The notes: generated by a model not told the origin, from the letters alone. Positions 31,946-44,275 are shown, counted from the stretch's first letter. The stretch: 64,000 bases of DNA from Catonia carolina (GCA_035578175.1 JAQMRL010000005.1:56029722-56093721); one strand, 5' to 3'. Numbers and translations are program-made.

Positions 31946-33100
31946 GAAGATTTTAAAACTTAGAAGAATGTTGAAACATAGAAGCAGTGACTTTATTGTT
32001 TGTATCCTAATTTCAAATTTTGAAAAATTGTTTTTAATCTTCTAGTCCTTTTTTTATTTGAATCCTGTAGGAATTTTTGACGTAAATACCTTGATTCTAA
32101 ATCCTATTTCATCGTAATAATTATTTTCTCTATCTATTTTCACATTTCCTATTATTATTTATTATTAAAATTCATTTTGTGTATATTGTTGTAAATAACG
32201 AATGTTATTAGTTTATTTTAATCTATTGTTATTCATTCACTTTATGTGCCTAAAGAATCTCGTTCTTTTTATGATTGATTCTCTTGTCGTTTATATTATT
32301 TATAAACAAATTTGACGGTTTTGTAATCAGAATAGGTTATATGATAAAAACATAAAAAATGACACAAATTATATTTTTTGTACAAAAAATGTATATTATA
32401 TCGGGAAGTTATGTTAATGATATTTTTTAAGGCACGATAAAGAATAAATGGGTAATATTTGAAGCGATGATCTAAAAACCGAAATGAACTTCATTACCGT
32501 ATCACATGGTTCGCTTTCTTGCAAACACATAAATCACCCAAAAATAATATACACTACAATACAATGAAAAATTCCAGAAGAGTTACTTACGCATTATGAA
32601 AGTACATATAACGAAGTTATATTTTTATAAACGGTAGAAGCAAATTGATTTACTTAATACTATTTCTTTAACCGAATAACGCTTGAAAGTGTAGTTAATT
32701 TGACAATTAGTAGAATAAAGAAAACTAAATTAGTCTTAAATATTTTTTAATAACCGTTAAAATTTTGGTAGCCTGTTTATATTCAATATTACAAAGGAAC
32801 TTTCTTTTATATGTTGTACCATTAAATTTGGAATTATTTTTTATTGTTGTAGATATAAGTAAGTCGTTAGATGGACTTCATGAAATGTTCAGTTCATTTC
32901 CACGGTTCGTAATAAACGCGTAATTAATGAAATAACATTTACTTATATATTTCTATTCTTTAATTTCTTTTTTCACACATTGCAAAAATTATTATACCTA
33001 CTTATAAAAATACGTCACTAAACGGACATTAATTTTTTATGTCCAAGATCTGCATGCAGGTCGTCACTTGATACTCAACTGAACTAAAAAAAGAAAAAAA
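31946..33100. other. Gene-free AT-rich DNA
   Basis: No gene, RNA or shared repeat recognised. Confidence 0.5.
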
Positions 33101-33102
33101 AA

Positions 33103-33470
33103 CAATCTGGTGTAAAACATTTACACGACTTTATCCTGCCAATGTAAATACCGGTAATGAAAATTATAACCTATGTTTAATCATTAGTAAATAATATGAA
33201 ATGAAAAAATAACCTAATTTTAATCATGAGTGAATGAGCAAAATGGAAACCACCCTTAGTAAGACTTAAAATTACCAAAAATCACTAATTGACGCTAAAG
33301 CCCTGTAGAAAAAAAAATGGTTGAAATAAAAGTTGTAGGTTTTATAATTTTGTGTAACTTTAAACAATACACTACTACTATTAAGACCGCAATCTTAAAC
33401 AAAAATCTTAAAAAAATCCTATTTTTCTACTGATTTTGATGAAAAAAAAATCACTAATTGACGCTAAACA
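33103..33470 (-). mobile_element. Element H, hairpin-end fragment
   Basis: CAATCTGGTGTAAAACATTT-ACACGACTTT, followed by CCTGCCAATGTAAAT and the TTTAATCATGAGTGAATGA block, gives the 3' end of element H in minus orientation. AAATCACTAATTGACGCTAAA occurs twice (about 33279 and 33450), reflecting the internal tandem units. Confidence 0.7.
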
Positions 33471-33757
33471 AATCTTTTATTTAAAAATTTGAATGTTTAA
33501 TCTAAAACAGGCTCTCCAAAATGTAACTTTTGTCACTGCAATCAATCGGTAAAATATCTACTGATGGAATGGAACAGTTTGTAGTAAGTTTTGTTCTGAC
33601 TGAGCTGGAGGTACATAAAAAAATTTTCTCACCAAATAATATGAGAATATTAGTTGCAACCTTGTCATTCCAATCATTTTGCATTTTAGTAAATGTTATA
33701 AAAAAATGTAAACATGTTTTTGAAATATATATTTATTGATACTCTTCCCGTATTTAA

Positions 33758-34331
33758 CCCTTTCAGTACCAACGTCCGGAAAACAGGACGTCGATATATT
33801 TTACGTAGTGACAACATTCGGTTTACCGGACGTCCGTAAGTTATGCATAAAGTGCCAACGTCCAGATCGAACATTTACAAAAATAACTATTAAACAAAAA
33901 TTAATGCAGTAATGTATTTTGGAACCGCCTCCATGGCGCAGTGACTAGCGCGCTAGCCTGCAAAGCGTAAGATCCCGAATTCATTTCCTGCCTAGGTTCT
34001 GGAAATTTTAACACGTTAAAACCAACGATAAGGTACCAAAACCCACAGTAGTTGCTAATGACCAATGAGATGACCGATGAGATTTAAAAATAAACTAAAA
34101 AAAACTATTTTGAATAATTTTATTGTTAGAACGATTTCTTTTTTTATGAACATAATAAAAATTAATTTTTAACAGGAAATTTTATTTTTCTCTAACGTTG
34201 AAATTTTGGTAGGCAATAGCAGGCTTACGCCTGCAATTTTTTGTAATACGGACTGGCACTTTTTATACACCCTTATTGAAATTAAACGGCTTTAGATCAA
34301 ACTTTTAAATATCGCTTCGGCACTGAAAGGG
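33758..34331. mobile_element. TTAA-flanked MITE containing SINE B
   Basis: Complete element of 574 bp with TTAA on both sides (33754-33757 and 34332-34335). Terminal inverted repeats are CCCTTTCAGTACC at the left and, read inward, CCCTTTCAGTGCC at the right. TTAA duplication and CCC...GGG ends are features of piggyBac-type elements. Inside, from ~33925 to ~34085, is a tRNA-derived SINE B (GCCTCCATGGCGCAGTGACT, a degraded B box, and the tail CCACAGTAGTTGCTAATGACC). No transposase, so it is non-autonomous. Confidence 0.8.
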
Positions 34332-34668
34332 TTAAAGAAATATTTATTTATCTTAATTGTTTTTTAAAAATACTGAATAGCAACTTGGGAAACCCAGTCA
34401 GTCAGATGGTGGAATTTCGATGTAATAGTTAAGTAACAATGTTTAGGGGAACAATTATGAGTAGTGATGAAAAGAAAGTTACATATTAATGAATTCCATC
34501 CACTTAGGGTGTTAATTAAAATTCATGTTACTTTATTTAATTATAAATTATTTAAAGTCAAAATTGGGTGGTTTTCAAAATTGTACTGTTACCGATAGCA
34601 AATACCGACTAAAAATTAATGATCAATTTTATATTTTAAATAAAAGTATAAATAAAAAATATACTTAC

Positions 34669-34992
34669 GATTATGTGGGGAGGTGGTGGTGGATAAACGA
34701 AAATTGTGCTCGGTGGAGGAGGAGGAATTGGCGATTGTTGACCCAACCAATGCCGAACTAATTTCTGTTTTGAACCGCTAGAACTGCAATATGACGTAGC
34801 TGGAGATTCATGTGCGTATAATAATGCTTTCTTAGATTGTTTTGTACATGGACATACTAATCTATAAACTCTAAACACTGCTACAATAGTCGCTAATGTA
34901 TGCAGACATGTTGACAAAAGTAATCCCAAATTTGCCAAAACAGGTACCCAATTTTTGTCATCCAATTCTACTTGACTTGTACCGGAATCATC
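34669..34992 (-). CDS. Putative host-gene exon: membrane and proline-rich peptide
   Basis: On the minus strand a T-rich tract ending TTTTTTTTTGTGATTACAG (3' splice site) precedes the exon. GTAAGTAT (consensus 5' splice site, 34661-34668) follows it. Between them are 324 nt, exactly 108 codons in phase 0-0, open throughout. The peptide starts 'DDSGTSQVELDDKNWVPV', has a hydrophobic segment (~residues 15-45, including 'LANLGLLLSTCLHTLATIVAV') ending in 'FRVYRLVCPC', then a Ser-rich part and proline runs 'PIPPPPPS' and 'YPPPPPH'. It looks like one membrane span with a cytoplasmic proline-rich tail. I do not recognise the family, and no neighbouring exons of the gene are evident in the window. 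Confidence 0.6.
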
Positions 34993-35346
34993 CTGTAATC
35001 ACAAAAAAAAACAATTGGTTAGCAACGCTGAAATATCGCTAAAAATGCATTAAAGAAAGAATGTAAAATTTTGACTTATGGGCTTTCTGAAATGACTGTT
35101 TCAGTTTTGTTTACGGTTTATTTATTTATTTATTTTATTTAATTGTTTGCAACAGGCCGACTAAGGCCCAATTACAGAAACAATATTTCATTACAGAGCA
35201 AAAGACAATACAAAAGTAAAAAGAAAAGAAAAGGAGAGAAAAATACAAACAAAAATAGTCAATAATACAAACAGAATTAAATATACCTAAAACAGTATTA
35301 TACACATAGATTTCACAAATAATTTACTGATTAATAATCATGATAG

Positions 35347-35683
35347 GGCTAAAATAAATAGTTCTGTTTCTTATCACATGGTCAGTCAATTAAATGACTG
35401 AATCATTTAAGAACAGAAGAGGTAGAGGTGCAAAAGACACTAATCAGAGTTATCTCCTCTGAAAGTAATGAATTTCATTATACAGCCAGACCCTGTGGTG
35501 AATGAAGTGAAGGTGTCGTTTCCAGAGTGGAAAATATGTGCTTTTCAGAGGGCCCGGCATGCTGATAAGCGTACTTTTCCACTCAGTGAGGAAGGCAACG
35601 GTAAACCACCTCACTCCTCGTTTTACTTAGTAAAACCTCTACAGGTTCAAACCAGCCTTTTGGCTGATGACCTAAACAACAAC
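35347..35683 (+). mobile_element. Repeat D, copy 6, 5'-truncated, with target duplication
   Basis: Starts at GGCTAAAATAAATAG, inside the repeat, and ends CTGATGACCTAAACAACAAC. AATCATGATAG occurs at 35336-35346 and again at 35684-35694, an 11-bp target duplication. 5' truncation plus a short simple-sequence 3' end is the signature of target-primed retroposition. Confidence 0.85.
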
Positions 35684-36799
35684 AATCATGATAGAGGTCC
35701 AAAACAAAAACAAAAAAATTAACACATAATATTTCAGTTTAGTTTGCCATGAAGCGCAGCGTGCGGTTTGTTGTAGGTAGTTCATATTATTATTATATTA
35801 TAATTTTTTCATGAGAAAAGTACTTTTACAAAAGTTAGATAAAATATTTTTATTTGCAAAAATTTATTTACAAATTCAGGAATTGAATAAATGATATATT
35901 TACAGTTAAAAATTATTTTATAAGTATGCTAATACGAATTTTTAAAGAAAAAATTATATTACTGTATTTAAACCACAGAATGTAATAAATAAAATTGCAT
36001 AATATTATACATTTTTTATATTTTAGAGAGTTGACCAAAAAAATCACTGGCTTTTCATGGCTGGTCGAATAAAATCAATTTTATATGGAAGAGTGGTAAT
36101 ATTTCACTGTTGTATGACAACACATCTCTTCTTATGGCATGAAAAAGCACGGTTCAATGGTAACCAAAAAATAATTCACTTTACTTCGGCCGTAGGCGTG
36201 TATAAACGAAACATGAACCATGGGAAAATATTTCTTTAAAATATGTAAACAATGTTTTTCTTAAAACTGAATCATCCTTTTTTTGTTGATTCAAGAAAGA
36301 TTTCAATCGAGAAAAAATTGATGCTTTAATTTTACTAGATATTCATTTTTCATGATCAATGAATTTCAAAAGAAATTATCACATTTTTTATACGAATATT
36401 ACGCTGTAAGTTTGATAATTCTTCAAGAGTAACAATATCGAAATTGATTTTCATATTCACATTTATATTCGATTAAAACGTCAGAAATATGTGAAAAGTA
36501 TGCTTATTATACATGTAAAAAGGGTTTCAAAATTATTTTTAATTAAAGTTCGGAAAAATGCCTATAAATTTAAAAAAATTTATTTATTTTTATTTTCTTA
36601 CTGCATATACTATTTAATAAATTATTACTATCACTTTTTTATTTGCAGTAGTAATCTACAAACTATTTTGTAAAGAACAATGAAAATATCAGTCAAAAAG
36701 GTAACTTCCAGCGAAAACATCTTTACAAAATATAAACAATAATTAATGTTAAATGTTAAAATTAGAAAATTAAAATGTTAAAAATTAATGTTAATGTTG

Positions 36800-37126
36800 T
36801 TGATGTTTAGGTCATGAGCCGAAAGGCTGGTTTGAACATCTAGAGGCTTTACTAAGTAAAACGAGGACAGAGATGGTTTACCATTGCCTTCCTCAATGAG
36901 TGGAAAAGTATGCTTATCAGAATGCCAGACCCTCTAAAAAGCATCTACTTGCCACGCTGAAAATGACACCTTCACTTCAATCACCACAGCGTCTAGCTGC
37001 AAATAATGAAATTCATTACTCTCAGAAAAGACACCTCTGGCTAGTGTAAATATAATTATTTTTAATATCCCTGAAACTAGCAGATTGACTGCAAATATTT
37101 CAACACTCTACCTGTCTGTTATGGGG
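36800..37126 (-). mobile_element. Repeat D, copy 7
   Basis: GTCATGAGCCGAAAGGCTGG through CCATTGCCTTCCTCAATGAG to ACACTCTACCTGTCTGTTATG. It has an internal deletion in the middle, after CTCTCAGAAAAGACACCTCT. Confidence 0.75.
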
Positions 37127-37207
37127 AAATACATTATGAGATATTATGAAACTAAATTTTTAAAAACAAAAATGTAAAAGATTTAAGTTACTGAAAAAAT
37201 TAGCCCG

Positions 37208-37400
37208 TTGAATGCGTTCGTTTTAGTCTTGGGTGTTGTCCAATCAATTTATAGCCGAATAATTATCGTGCAATTCAAGACGTTTCTTATAAGCTAAACT
37301 AAATTTTAAAATGTTTTCCCTAACTGTTGAAATAAATAAATAATTTTAAATGTAATAGTTGGTCATGTACTAGGGTACAGCTGTTAAAGCTGGGAGGATT
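37208..37400 (+). repeat. Unclassified ~195-bp repeat, copy 2
   Basis: Collinear with 22735-22930; see that entry for shared blocks. Confidence 0.4.
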
Positions 37401-37483
37401 TTTGACTGAAAATTTGAGTTGCTAAATTCGCCCCTAACGTATACCGTAGATTCATACCACTTCGAATGCGATTTTATAAATTA

Positions 37484-37750
37484 AAAGTTCAAGCACTTCC
37501 GCTTGACCGATTTGAATGAAAATGATCATACCGGGTCTTCTAGTGGTACTACCTAATTTGAATTCCAAATTTCAACTTCGTACTGTGTTCTGTTCTTGAG
37601 ATATTTTGTTCATACAAACAATCGCTAAAATCTTGTTTTTCTGGTTCAGGGGTCATGAAAACTTGTATTCCGATGAAAAGTCGCTTTAAAAAATCAACAT
37701 GGAAACAATTCTTTCTTTCCCTAACATTCATATAGTGGAAGAGAAAGTAA
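37484..37750 (-). mobile_element. Element H, 5'-end fragment without CA tract
   Basis: CACTTCCGCTTGACCGATTT, TGAGATATTTTGTTCATACA, CAATCGCTAAAATCTTG and the end GGAAGAGAAAGT. The CA tract present in other copies is reduced to CATACAAACAATC, so microsatellite length varies widely. Confidence 0.7.
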
Positions 37751-37759
37751 TAAAATTAT

Positions 37760-38520
37760 TCGAGAGGTTACATTCTTGTTTTTAAGGGTAGTACCTAATA
37801 TCTACTAAACTTCTTCATAAAATACAATAAGGTATTTGGTATTGTAATTTAGTAAATTTATAATAAAACAGATACTGTACAGTATTGGAATAAGAGAAAC
37901 TTAAAGTACAACTTTATAAATACTAGTACAGATGTTTTAATTCAAACCGTTGTACTAAATACGAGTAAGAAGCATTTAAAACATTTGTAATATTAATTAA
38001 CGAAATGTTCTTTAATATCTTACTATAAAGCAAGTTATTTGGTATGGATAAAACTTCGAGTGTAGCATTATTCTGTTCTACTGGTAATTACTTTCGTTCT
38101 TACTATTACTTACTCATAGAATGTAAATTAAACGTACATACAAGCTGTTAGATAATTCAACAACATTATCATGTAGTTGTTGCTTTGTTTTTGTTCAGTA
38201 TTATGAAATAAATAACACATTTATAGTTACAATACGTATTGTTAAACAAGCTGAATTACCGGGCTCCACCCGACAGAAAAGTTTATAAACAAAATTAAAT
38301 AAACCTTTGTAGTCAAGTGATGGAGTTAACACCTGAAGATGTAAAGAACAGAATGAAAATTAAGAGGTGTAGAGGTTTTCATGATGAACCAATTAAAAGC
38401 TTGGAAGCTATACATAGTTTTTAACATAAAAAAATCATACAGCCAAAGAATGCACGAATATTGGCTAGAAAAGATAAAAATATATCATCAGGCTGGAATA
38501 AAAAGGTAATAACAAAAATC
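37760..38520. other. No supported gene
   Basis: AT-rich. A short ATG frame at 38320-38424 (about 34 codons) has no recognisable homology. Confidence 0.4.
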
Positions 38521-38524
38521 GCTT

Positions 38525-39205
38525 TCAGGAGACGACGCGTCTCATTGCAATTTTTAAAAAGGCTTAACTTTGACTTGTGGCAAAAACCATGTGTGATTTC
38601 GTATGTACTTTTTAAGAGGAATCGAATGACACCGGTTTTGGGCTATTATGGTCAAAACCAAAAATTCAGACTCAATTATTTTATTTCTACTCTTTAAGAT
38701 AAATCGAATGACACTATTTTTTTTTTTCAAATTCCGACTTTGATTTTTTGACTCCCGGTTTTGGTATGATGTTATCATTTTGGTTTTGGGCCACTTCCGG
38801 ACGAAACCGGAACTTAAAACCCACTGATATATATATCTACTCTTTAAGAGGAATTAAGTGACACTATTTTTGTTTTCAAATTCCGACTTTGATTTCTTGA
38901 CTTCCAGTTTTGGGCCACTTCCGGACGTAACCGGAGCTTCAAACCCACTGATTCATGTATCTACTCTTTAAGAGGAATCAAATGACACTATTTTTGTTTT
39001 CAAATTCCGACTTTGATTTCTTGAGTTCCGGCTTTAGGCAACTTCCGGTCAAATCCGGAACTTCAAACCCAACTTAGACCCACTAACGTTTTGTGGAAAT
39101 TACGGATCCGATAACGGTTTGTTGCTATCTCTTTTAATTTTTGATATCTGGGTGTGACGGACGGACGAATAAAGGAAAATGATAGATGACAATTTTTAAA
39201 ATATC
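38525..39205 (-). repeat. Repeat of ~121-bp CCGGAAGT units, copy 3
   Basis: In minus orientation about four units, each with CTCTTTAAGAGGAAT, AATTCCGACTTTGATT and GGGCCACTTCCGG (plus-strand text). The start-to-start distance between 38822 and 38943 is ~121 bp. Ends at AAAATGATAGATGACAATTT (39177), the leader of the family. Confidence 0.75.
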
Positions 39206-39824
39206 CACCAATAAAGAAAATACAAAAAAACAGAAAGCTTAGAAAATCAAAGATAAAAACTAAGTTCTTCATATAAATTCTATTTGGTCTAAAAGCAATC
39301 CCGTTGGATTTCTACTACTGAGTGGTGTTTTTCTCTAAGCGTATAAATAAAGTCATGTTTTATATTTTCATCATATTCACTAGTAGTAAATTGTACAGTT
39401 GTGTAGAGAGATTTAAAAAGTTAAAGAAATATGTAAATTTATTCTTTTGATCAAATAATCCTTAAAAATGTAACTTCATAGTCAAAGGAAATCATTTACG
39501 CCACACCCTACTGGAGGGCAGTACGATAAAACAAAAGATGTTATATAAAAATTTAGAAGAAAAAACTCGTTCAAATTAAAACACAAAAGGAAAAGAATAC
39601 ATTTTTTTTGTAGAGCACTGTTTTTATTGACGTTCTGTTTTTAGATATTTTATGGAAAAGTTCTGGTCATTTAAAAATTACTTTAAACTGTATAATATAT
39701 TTTATCCTGGAAACAAGTTATCTATCTGATAATTTTTTTATTAAAGATAATAATAACATTTAGTTGGATTAAACAACCGAAAAAATTATATAGCCTAATT
39801 TAATTTTTTTCAATTAATAATTTT

Positions 39825-40875
39825 TCATCAGTCTCTCGACTGGTTTGTTGCAGTTATCCAAGTGTTCTATCTTGCGCAAGTCGTTTCATATCTACATACC
39901 TTCAACACCCTAAATCTTTTGTTATTTGCTTTAAATATTCTAACCTTTGCCTCCCCCTACAATTCACTCCCTCAAGATTACCCTTCGTTATTGATAGAAC
40001 AATACCTGGATATCTTAAGATACGCCCCACTAGCCTATCCCTTCTTCTGGTAAGATGTTCCATATACTTCTTACATCCACTCGTCTAAGAACCTCTAAAT
40101 TACTTATTTTATCCACCTAATCTTTAACATTTTACTTTAACACCACATTTCAGAAGTTTCTATTCTCTTCCTTTCTACAGCCCCCTATCACCCACGTTTC
40201 ACTCCCACATAATGCTACATTCCAAACATAGTGTTTAGAAATTTTTCTTAAACTTTAAATCAATGTTTGTAGTCAGTAAGCTGTTTTTCATTTCAAAGTC
40301 TTTTCTACTTTGAGCGTCCTATTTTTGATATCACTTGTGCTTTTACCATCCTTTGTTATTTTACTCCCTAGATAGCAGAATTCCCCAACTTTCTGTATGT
40401 TTTCGTTGCCTACTTTTAAATTTCCTATCTCTTCTAAACCACTCTTGCTGCTGCACAACACTTTCGTTATGTTCTTATTATTTTTTATGAAGTAATCCTT
40501 TCTCATGATCTCATCCATTCTATTTAAGATGTCCTCTAGATCTTTCTTAGTCTCGGCTAATAATACTATATTTATCATCGGCGAATCTTAATATTTTTAT
40601 ATTTTCTTCTTGAATTTTTATTCCTGCGTCAAATATTTCCTTCACTTCATTTATAGCCTCTTCTGTATACAAGTTAAAAAGTAGTGGTGACAATGAACAT
40701 CCTTGTCACACACCTTTTCAAAGCAGCTTTTATCGTATTCTCAATACAGCGATTTGCTTCTTATAGAGACCGTAGAAAACTTTTCTTTTTTGTAATTAAT
40801 TTTTAGCCTTTTCAAGGTTTTAAACATTTGGCTCTAGTCCGGATTGTCAAATGCTTTCTCCCCTTGTCAAATTAA
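39825..40875 (-). mobile_element. LINE reverse-transcriptase fragment (core to C-terminus)
   Basis: Read from 40875 down: 'KAFDN' (RT motif A region), 'VKEIFDAGIKIQEENIKILRFADD' (the FADD catalytic box near 40580), 'NIVLLAETKKDLEDILNRMDEI', 'KTLVGNENIQKVGEFCYLGSKIT'-type blocks, then degraded C-terminal blocks and the shared 3' end. A frameshift lies right after FADD, and stops are frequent below 40280. The order and blocks match insect LINE reverse transcriptases. The longest open part is 40288-40578. Confidence 0.75.
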
Positions 40876-41685
40876 TAATTTAACATATCCATTGGTAGCC
40901 TACTTTAACTTAAGCAACAATAAAGTATTTTTTAAACCATTTAACAGATTGTAACGTTGCAGTTTGGTAATAAAAATGTAGAAAAACATTTTAATGAAAA
41001 TTCAGCCCATGTATACATTCGTATTTTTGGAATCATAATAATTAAAAATATTTTCCCTTAAAACATTATTTAATTATTAAATTCAATACTATTATAATAT
41101 ACAGGTAATGTACTAATTTACTTGAAATAATAATTTTACAGTAATGTATATCGTGCGTTTTAATCACAGATTCTAGTGTTAGATAATAATTATAGAATAT
41201 ATTTGAAAGTTTACCGTTAAATCAGAATAAAAATAAGGTTACTAAAAATTAAAGTACCTCTATATTATACTAAAAAACAAAGGAGAAAATGATATGTATA
41301 AATGTGTTAAATGACCTTTTTGTACCGTAAAATATGCTTTCCATATAACACAGAACATGTACGTATATTTACTACAGAGTAAAAGAAGTTGAGAGATTTT
41401 ATGGTAATAGAATAAGAGAAAGTGATCTTCACCTTTAGGCAAACTCTACATCATTCTGATACTCTGCATACCGTCGAACTAGCGTACCATTCAGTCTATA
41501 TTCCGTTAATATAGAAGTCTTGGTAAAGTAAAATGCTTTTATAAGAGATAAATGTTAGGAATGATTTTATAGAGTTTTTAATTTCTTAAAAAAAATCCGT
41601 ATAAAAATTTACCGGTTTTTTTATTAATTTCCATCAAGTTTTGGAATGAATTATCAAAAATTAATTCGTAGCCGTTGTCTTATAT

Positions 41686-41723
<38 letters not shown>

Positions 41724-41732
41724 TTCTTTTAT
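41686..41732. repeat. (TAA)n microsatellite
   Basis: About fifteen TAA units. Confidence 0.9.
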
Positions 41733-41764
41733 TTTTTATATTTAATTTGAACTATATTAAATTA

Positions 41765-41960
41765 AGTTAACCCAAGTCTCTGCTCCACCTCCTACTGAGC
41801 CGACGATACGGATTGCATGGTAAATGTGGAGAACTTAGTTCGCGAATCAATGGGTTGGAGTTGTTATACAATTTCAATTTAAATCGATGATACATTTCGT
41901 GTATGGTGTCATTAATACATGGGATTTTTAGGTCCGAGTGAAGTGTGTGATTTGACACAT
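41765..41960 (-). mobile_element. LINE RT C-terminal remnant
   Basis: The minus-strand open frame reads 'NHTLHSDLKIPCINDTIHEM' and ends 'YRRLSRRWSRDL', matching the xSNxTLHxDLxIPxVxxxI ... RRLKRxxPxDL tail of jockey-type reverse transcriptases. Confidence 0.55.
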
Positions 41961-41984
41961 AAACGATGAAGCGTTAATACTTAA

Positions 41985-42715
41985 AGGGAGTCTCCATCAA
42001 GAAAATTGAAAATTATCGATTTTAGGTTTTTTAGTTAATCATGTCATCTGAAATTCTCTCTTAAAATTGGTGTATAAAACATGTTTCTATTACAGTCAAA
42101 AATATATTTATTTAATATTTCAGTGTACTCATCTATCGTATAAGAACTGCTTAGTAAAATAATATTTTTTAAGTTTTTAATACTTTAGGATATTCATGTA
42201 TTATAATACATATTCATGTATTTTGTACGATGGAATTAGTCAGCTGATTTATTATACGTTATATTAACCAAGTTAATACAACTTGGAGTTTTTTACCTTG
42301 CAATTTGCAAAGTTGATTCTATTGTTCATGATTTCTGTCTCTAACTTTAGAACGCAATTATTGAAAACTTGGGTTTTAGAAATTTATGTACTTTTTGTCA
42401 ACCTCTATAAAATAAAAGGGGATGAAATTTTTGTGGGATGTATAGCCCAACCATTTCTATTGATTGAATAAGGAATTAAAAAAACTCTTAAATTTAGACA
42501 AGAAGAAAGATTTTCTGTTAATGTTTTACGTCAAAAATCATAATTTTTCAAAAAATTCTTAAACCAAATTTTTTAACCAAATAAAATGTACAAATTCCAA
42601 ATATGTATTAAAGATTGATCTTTCAGTCAAAAAATAAATCAAAGTTTTATGTCTTTTGGTTACTGAGAAAACGTTACAAACGTTAACATTGAATAAGCTA
42701 GGGATAGAGACCCCC
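41985..42715. mobile_element. Candidate TTAA/TIR MITE, element A
   Basis: TTAA at 41981-41984 and 42716-42719. The left end reads AGGGAGTCTCCATC and the right end, read inward, GGGGGTCTCTATCC: 12 of 14 match. No coding capacity. The right TTAA is shared with the neighbouring element B. Confidence 0.6.
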
Positions 42716-42719
42716 TTAA

Positions 42720-43454
42720 GGGGACCCGAATGCCTATCTCCGTAATGTTAATGTAAGGAACATTTTCTCAAAAACTGTTAAGAGTTATCCAGTCCAATTT
42801 TCTTGTGGTTACTTTTCAGGCTATTCTACACCCACTGAGTTAGTAGCATCTTGATATATTGTTGGGAAGATAAGACATTTTTTTTGAATTACCACTTACG
42901 AAAATCATAACTTCTTGCCTATTGAAAGGGAAAATAAATATTTTAACACATTATTTTACTGTAATATTAATTCAGTACATTGAAATTATGGTATGAAAGG
43001 CTGTATAAAAATTTCATTAAAATCCATTCACAGTTGCTGAGAAAATGTTCTTTATGCGTCAAAAATTGCTATTTACGGGAAACAAGAAAAAACTAAAGAG
43101 AACACATTATACGTTAATTAATTCAAAATGTTATTTTTTAAAGTTCAAAGGTTAATAATATAATTTACAGGTGGTCTAGTGCCAACTTAAAGTTTTAAAA
43201 CAAACAATATCGTACAAAATAAAAAAAATTATGATTTATCCGTCATTCAAAAGAAAAAAAAGAGAGATGTTATGCAAATGGTAACGTTTAAAAAAATAAC
43301 GTAAGGTTCAACATATTAATTTAAAAAAAAACTGCAAAACCCCCGACAAATTATACTTATATCGTTTGATGCAGAATATTCTGAAATTTAATAATTTGCG
43401 AAAATCCGGAAATGTGAAATTTTTTAATTTCTTTCGTTCCGGGTACCCTTCAGG
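42720..43454. mobile_element. Candidate TTAA/TIR MITE, element B
   Basis: Bounded by TTAA at 42716-42719 and 43455-43458. The left end is GGGGACCCGAATG; the right end, read inward, is CCTGAAGGGTACCCGGAACG. The GGG-ACCCGxA part matches but is offset by a few bases, so the ends are less certain than for element A. Its length (~735 bp) is close to that of element A. Confidence 0.4.
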
Positions 43455-43459
43455 TTAAA

Positions 43460-44275
43460 AATTAATAAAACTATACTTAATATATATTAAATTTATTGTT
43501 ATTAGGTTAAAGTTAAGGGTAATAGATGATCTGGTAGGAAAAGGGTTGCCTGACTCGCTAATCTGAGGAAGTGGTTTGATGTAACCTCTAAGTAACTCTT
43601 CAGAGGGTAAACGAAGTCAGCGTCACTATTATGATCATCAACGTCCGGAACGGAAAGGGCAGCTCAAATAAAAAAGGTCAACAATGTTGCAGTTGGACCT
43701 TAGTTCTAAGTTTTTTTATATTTTTCAAAGAGATGCCCAGGAGATGAGAGTGAATGAGGACTTTCTCTTTTGTATCGACTAACTTAGATTCTCTTGCTTT
43801 AAAACGTTTCTATATACGTTCATAATAATTAATATATTGTTATAATTTATTATATTTAGATTTCTATTGATATGCAAATGGAAAGTTGTTCTAATATTTA
43901 ATTCTATTTGATTTATTAAAAATACTGTACATTTTTGTTCCCGTTTAATGTCCTTGAATTTTTATCGTGAATTACTTTGATAAATGTACACATAAATTTA
44001 ATATTTTTGAAATATGACTCTAGTACACCTGACCTGTATGTTGTATTGAGATTGTATGCGGACTAATAAATTTTATTATTTTTTAAGTTTATCTGAACAA
44101 TTGATTGTGTATTGACAAATAGTTGTAGAAAATTGTCCAGTTTAATAATAATTTTTTTAACCTATGAATCAAATTCAATGTCAATTACATTGTAAAATGT
44201 ATCCGTGACCGGTATATTCATGGTTGTGGAATAAATATGGTCTCCGGAATCATTAGAGAAATTTATTACTAAAAA
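43460..44275. other. No supported gene
   Basis: No coding, RNA or shared repeat signal recognised. Confidence 0.5.
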
